Assembly: GCA_922989275.2 (NCBI GenBank)
Contig: OV277857.1
Span: 81,709,321 to 81,773,320 of the forward strand
From: Gari tellinella
Taxonomy: Eukaryota > Mollusca > Bivalvia > Cardiida > Psammobiidae
DNA length: 64,000 bases
Direction of reading: 5' to 3'
The notes under the pieces were generated by a model. It was not told where the DNA came from, made no database searches, and worked only from the letters and a program-made list of their open reading frames with translations. Below are positions 59,562-64,000 of the stretch, in pieces (position 1 is the stretch's first letter; every line of letters starts with the position of its first letter). A program made the translations under genes and the position numbers.

Positions 59562-59993
59562 CGACTGAACTTAGGTGAGACAGGTGAGTGTCCTGTAAAC
59601 CTCCACATCAATATTTCACCCAGTGTACAGCGTGGGTATAGTCATCTTGATTTAAAGTTTAAGTTGTTTATTTACTTAATTCACTTTATGAGGGGTGGGT
59701 CTAGAGTACAAAATGCCCTTAACCGTTTCTCTTCATAGAAAAACCTCTTGTATACCAATAGCTAATTCTCATAGAAAGGACTTTTCATTTTCTACTATCT
59801 TGAATAGATTGAAATGAAACTTTTCGTCATCCTGACAGGTTGCTGTTTAAAGCAAACTGAAAGTATTAGCAGTCATCTGTTCTGGAAAAAAGCGATGTAT
59901 GGAAAGGGTTAAGCAATTTTAGATGTATGGTATCATTATACTGCTAATAGATATACAGTTACTTGGCATTTCATCAAAATCTATAGTTTGTCA

Positions 59994-61445
59994 TTAACCC
60001 TTTCCCTTATGGGAGCGACTTTTAGCACAGGCATTTTATTCATCCGCTGAAGAAAATAGTTCCAAATTATACCGTAATGAATATGTGTCACAGGGTTGGC
60101 AAGTTTTTGCCAAGGGTGGAAAAAACCATGGAAAAAAACGGAAAAAACCGGCAAGGAAAAAACTGGGTGGCAAAAACTGGCAAAAACTAAAAAAATATAG
60201 TGGCAAAAACTAAAGACACTGGGTGGCAAAAACTAAAGAAACTGGGTGGCAAAAACTGGATCTAAATAAACACTTTCAGCAGGTTACTCTTCTTAACAGG
60301 TTTACACCTTTAAGACACATGCACTGAAGTGGGTGGGCAGTGGTTGTGTATTATGTATAACCAACAAGGAAAAAACTGGGTGGCAAAAACTAAAAAATCT
60401 GAGTGGCAAAAACTACAGACACTGGTAGGCAAAAATTAAAGAAACTGGGTGGCAAAAACTGAATTTAAATAAACCCTTTTAGCAGGCTACTCTTCTGAAC
60501 AGGTGTTCACCTTTAAGACACATGCACTAAAGTTGGTGGGCAGTGGTTGTGTATTGTGGACCTGTCAATGCAATGAATGCATTAGTGTCAAGTGTCAGAA
60601 GAATGCACAATACACAGCCACAGTCAATGGAAATGAGTAAAACAGGCTGAAACAGTGAAAGTAAAGCAGAATGTACCCTGCTACCAGTTCTGCTTCTATC
60701 ATGGAAAGGGTGTTTTTTAACTTTAGTAAATTGAGGTAATATTCAGAAACTGAGTCCTGTCTTTGAATAGAAAAAGCATGAAAACTTGTATTTTGTCACA
60801 GAATGTTATAAAAGACTCAGTGGAGCTGGTGAACTGATTGATCAGTTAAAATATTTACAAAGGATGCCACCAGTGAATATGTTGTGCTATTACACTTCTT
60901 TCAACTTTTTTGCATCTTAAGAAACTGAGATGAGAAAAAATCAAAATCTAAAATCCTTATTTCGCCATTGACTCCTGTATTGTTTGTGACTACAGTACTT
61001 CTTACAGGTTGTCTCAAACTAATAAGTAGTAACAAAACAGTTGTTTGCAACATTATGGAGAAAACAATTGAAATGTTTTTTCTCTCATTCTCTTTTGTAG
61101 CCCAGTTTTTAATAAGTACTGTTTCACATTTATACATCAGGCATAATTTTGATGACTGATATTAAAATAAAGCTAGTTGAAAACATCCCAAGACTTATTT
61201 TTCACCCTGATATAATCATTGTTTTAGGTTTTTGCCATTTTAGCCGTTTTTTTCCAGTTTTTGCCGGTTTTTTCCAACCCTGATGTGTCATATTTAATAC
61301 TTTCCTTATTCTAGCAGGTAATAGCTTAAAGCAGGCTGAAAGTAAAGCAGAATGCGCCTTAGGGCGCATTCTGCTTTACTTTCAACCTGCTTTAAGTAGT
61401 CACATATCTTCAATACTAGAAATAGGCTATCAGGTAAAGGGTTAA
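59994..61445 (-). mobile_element. MITE-A (-) hosting a hAT-like element
   Basis: TTAACCCTTTCCCTTATGG start, CAGGTAAAGGGTTAA end. The insertion lies in the long arm at ATGTGTCA. H1 tip GCGCCTTAGGGCGC. Confidence 0.9.
60091..61282. mobile_element. Non-autonomous hAT-like element, 1.19 kb
   Basis: The ends CAGGGTTGGCAAG and complement of CCAACCCTG are inverted. ATGTGTCA is duplicated at 60083-60090 and 61283-61290 (8 bp, as in hAT). Many GGTGGCAAAAACT motifs fill the left part. A segment of about 90 bp (ACACATGCACT..GGGCAGTGGTTGTGTATT) occurs at about 60258 and again at about 60470. No transposase. Confidence 0.9.
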
Positions 61446-61529
61446 ACGCCATTATGATCCTAGCTACATCAAATGAGTTTTATGCACCTTAATCTGGTAT
61501 ATATATTTTCAGTCTTGTATATATTTCCA

Positions 61530-61745
61530 ACCCTTTCCTTCACAGAAGCTACTTAGAGCCACAAAGGAATAACTTTTCATGGTGTTTAATATTGGTGGCA
61601 GCTTAAAGCAAGATGAAAGTTGGCAGAAAGCTCATAAGGTGCTTTCTGCTTTACTTTCACCTTGCTTTAAGCAGTACCCTGCCTAAAACACTAAATGTGA
61701 GTAAAGGTAATAATTTTATGCACTTTGACTATAGAGGAAAGGGTA
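61530..61745. mobile_element. MITE-F with H4 core
   Basis: AAAGCAAGATGAAAGTTGGC pairs with the complement in TTTACTTTCACCTTGCTTTA. Right end GGAAAGGGTAA. Confidence 0.65.
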
Positions 61746-61997
61746 ACTCTTTGAACCCAAGTCACGCATATTTGCGTCATTTGCAAACAGCGTACCTGTT
61801 TTGAATACACTTGTCCTATGCAAACAGTGTAGACCCTGATCAGAGGGCTCCTTATATATGGAGCCCTCTGATCAGAGTCTACACTGTTTGTCATTTTGAC
61901 ATATATTGTAAAAATCAACCCTAAAAAGTAAAAAATGGGCTAGACTTAATTGAAAACTAGAATTGACCACTTGAATTTTCAGGGAGGGAAGGGTTAA
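61743..61997. mobile_element. MITE-B, full length
   Basis: Starts GTAACTCTTTGAACCC and ends GGGAGGGAAGGGTTAA. H2 perfect, with AGGGCTCC..TATATA..GGAGCCCT. Confidence 0.82.
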
Positions 61998-62203
61998 GCC
62001 GATAACATAGTCCTGTTACTTCAGGGATGTACTAACTGTGTCAACAGTTGGTGAACGGCTCAACCCATATCCTCCGGTGATTAACGCTTAACAAATAGTC
62101 TTCATTGAAACTGTTGTCAATGAATGAGCCCTGTTGGTGTGTCAACACTCACACACTTCATCATTGCCTGGTCGTTTTCTTACCAGTGTGAGTAAATATA
62201 TAA

Positions 62204-63084
62204 TTAACCCATTACCCCATAGCCTGATTCTAGGTTTGAAAATAGGTGACCACTTAAAGCAGGTTGAAAGTAAAGCAGAATGCCCCTTAAGGCGTATTCT
62301 GCTTTACTTTCAGCCTGCTTTAAGATATGTTCTGCTAGAATGTAGATTTTTAGCTCACCTGGCACGAAGTGCCAAGGTGAGCTTTTAGGATCGCTGGATG
62401 TCCGTCGTCCGTCGTCTGTCCGTCCGTCTGTTCACAATTGTTCGTTAACACTCTACCAGCTACAAATCTCATTGGGTCTTCATGAAACTTGATCACAATG
62501 TTTGTCTAGTAGAAATCTAGGCCAAGTTCGAATGAGGGTCAAGTTAGGTCAAAAACTAGGTCACTAGGTCAAATCATAGAAAAATCTTGTTAACACTCTA
62601 GAGGCTACAAATCTCATTGGATCTTGATGAAACTTGGTCAGAATGTTTGTCTCATTGATATCTAGGTCAAGTTCGAATGTGGGTCATGTCCGGTCAAAAA
62701 CTAGGTCACTAGGTCAAATTATCGAAAAACCTTGTTAACACTCTAGAGGCTACAAATCTCATTGTATCTTGATGAAACTTGGTCAGAATGTTTGTCTCAT
62801 TTATGGATCATGTCCGGTCAAAAACTAGGTCACTAGGTCAAATCATAGGAAAATCTTGTTTACACTCTAAAGGTTGATTGTGGGTCATGTCCAGTCATAA
62901 TCTAGGTCACTATAGGTCAAGTATGCCATGGTGTACCAGGTGAGCGATTTAGGGCCATAGTGACCCTCGTTTTCCTTATGATACAGTCATATTCATATTC
63001 ATGACTGTATAAATTGGAACTACTTTCTTGAGTGGAGGAATAAATTAGAGGCATAAAAAGGCGTATTTATGGGGTAATAGGTAA
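62204..63084 (+). mobile_element. MITE-A (+) hosting a TAGCTCACC element
   Basis: TTAACCCATTACCCCATAG start, GGGGTAATAGGTAAA end. The insertion is at 62347-62975 in the right arm. Confidence 0.88.
62347..62975 (+). mobile_element. TAGCTCACCTG element, copy 3
   Basis: It starts TTTTAGCTCACCTGGCACGA with a foldback TGGCACGAAGTGCCA, and ends CCAGGTGAGCGATTTAGGGC and TGACCCTCG. The interior is about three tandem units with GTTAACACTCTAGAGGCTAC and AAACTAGGTCACTAGGTC. Confidence 0.85.
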
Positions 63085-63121
63085 AGGGAATCTAACTTCA
63101 CAGAAAAGCTTGTTTATGATG

Positions 63122-63328
63122 TTAAACACATTACTCCATAAATACTGTGACCTTTAATTGTAGTTTCATTTGATACACTTAACAGTCATGAATATGCATT
63201 ATAAGAAACATTTTCTATATTTTAGCAGATGTTCGCTTAAAGCTGAGGCTTAAACTGTTTCTGCTTTACTTTCAACCAGTGGCTACCAGTCTTCAAAACT
63301 AGAAACAGGCTATGGGGTAAAGGGTTAA
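63122..63328 (-). mobile_element. MITE-A (-), H1 collapsed
   Basis: TTAAACACATTACTCCATAA start, GGGGTAAAGGGTTAA end. The stem is reduced to a few pairs. Confidence 0.78.
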
Positions 63329-63663
63329 AACAGGTGGCAGCTTAGCCCAATTATGCCTGGATATTGCAATTTACTCTCCTTGTGGATGTTAGCTAGTCAA
63401 TTTTATAATACAAATGTAGATATATACAATGGTGATCTAAATTTAAGACTTTGCAGTGTTTGCCCATATAGCAGCACATTTTATTTGAAATGAAACAAAC
63501 AATGCATACTTTGAGATGACAACACAATGTCTCATCAGGGTCTACAATGTCTGCTGTTGTCCTCTTTACTAGACACTAGAATGAAAGTAGGGACATTATG
63601 CTGTACCTTTCATCTTGCTTTAAGCTATGATTTAGAATGAATGACCCTAAATATTAACAGTAA

Positions 63664-63980
63664 TTAAGTGTTCAACAGACACTTTGCTTCAGACTGACTG
63701 TGTGCTTCGTTAGCATTGTTTTGCTCTAAAGACATAGACATTGTAATAATATGGTGCATGGAGTACTCAACTATAATAATATTTGCTTTTAATTTTAAAG
63801 ATCTGATCAAAGTAGGATAGGGGCTTGTCATACAGACGTCTCTTGCAGTCCCTTCTACATAAACAAGGAAGATTTTGTGATCCACCCGAAAGTCTGAGTC
63901 AAGTCCCGTCAGTACAGAAAAGTCATATAACAAGAAGAACCTCCGGCCTGACTGTCTGTCTAGAAGACAATACCGAAAAG
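63664..63980 (-). other. Open frame at the right edge, unidentified
   Basis: On the minus strand a frame from about 63980 reads LDRQSGRRFFLLYDFSVLTG and later HKIFLVYVEGTARDVCMTSP. Its composition is protein-like, with no repeat character. No ATG precedes it and no family is recognised. It could be an exon of an antisense gene or chance. Confidence 0.2.
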
Positions 63981-64000
63981 TTTAGGAAGTCCCATGCTCC

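Larger units (their letters stand above)
49041..64000 (+). other. Presumed ATG2 intron 13, repeat-filled
   Basis: No further ATG2 homology was found in the last 15 kb. The region is almost continuous MITEs. Unlisted stretches (49.1-49.8, 51.3-51.7, 53.2-53.45, 54.4-54.8, 56.0-56.3, 56.9-57.85, 59.1-59.3 kb) are AT-rich with hairpin remnants, for example at about 49110-49160 (H2-like) and 49385-49450 (H4-like). Confidence 0.6.

Noticed and set aside
1045..63600. CRISPR-like regularity of palindromic repeats
   Set aside because: Repeats are dispersed, differ in spacing, have target duplications and lie in introns of an animal gene.
63780..63900. Plus-strand ATG2 exon after AATTTTAAAG at 63800
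   Set aside because: The open phase (SDQSRIGACHTDVSCSPFYI) lacks ATG2 similarity and stops after 36 codons without a good donor.

Overview
The window is AT-rich animal DNA: spliced genes with long introns and very dense interspersed repeats. Protein and repeat content (ATG2, LINE tails, tRNA-derived SINEs with the core seen in bivalves, elements starting TAGCTCACCTG, 5S sequence) suggests a bivalve mollusc, probably a heterodont. Dreissena is my guess, from general impression only.

The backbone is the N-terminal third of one gene, ATG2 (autophagy lipid-transfer protein), on the + strand. I could place 13 coding exons between 6965 and 49040. All phases join, giving 624 codons with no stop. 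Other ATG2 proteins are about 2000 residues, so the gene continues past the right edge. Intron 6 (15608-38381) is 22.8 kb and holds one intact single-exon class A GPCR gene on the opposite strand (26347-27357). Everything else recognisable is mobile DNA.

Mobile DNA, using local names. MITE-A: TTAA-flanked, ends CCCATTACCCCATA or CCCTTTCCC, core hairpin H1 (CAGGTTGAAAGTAAAGCAGA arm); about fifty loci, asymmetric, so each has an orientation. I call + the one beginning CATAGCCTGTTTCTAG and - the one beginning CATAAATACGCC. MITE-B: TTAA, core H2 (GATCAGAGGGCTCC). MITE-C: TTAA, core H3 (GATCAGACGCCG). MITE-D: TA target, ends CAGTGGAGAA, core H3. MITE-E: TA target, ends CAGTGCTCCCTC, core usually H3. 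MITE-F: TTAA, core H4 (AAGATGAAAGTAAAGCAGAA). H5 is a relative of H2 with another loop. Many MITE-A copies host later insertions: SINEs, a hAT-like element, a foldback element with tandem-repeat ends, a 1.47-kb element carrying a 5S rRNA sequence, TAGCTCACC elements and other MITE-A copies.

Layout: 1-850 LINE tail; 1.0-4.9 kb MITEs and an inverted LINE relic; 5.2-6.5 kb degenerate TCTG/TATG repeat; 6965-15607 ATG2 exons 1-6; 15.6-38.4 kb intron 6; 38.4-49.0 kb exons 7-13 with a LINE interrupted by a pogo/Tigger transposon; 49-64 kb MITE-packed DNA, probably intron 13, where I recognise no exon.

Most unusual: exons 3 and 9 of ATG2 are each preceded by tandem partial copies of their own acceptor and first codons, ending in the same 19-base segment that creates a new GTAAG donor. 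Every copy is open, in phase, and a multiple of three long. Both exons also have a MITE-D just after their true donor. Second, MITE families with unrelated ends and target sites share one modular palindrome core.
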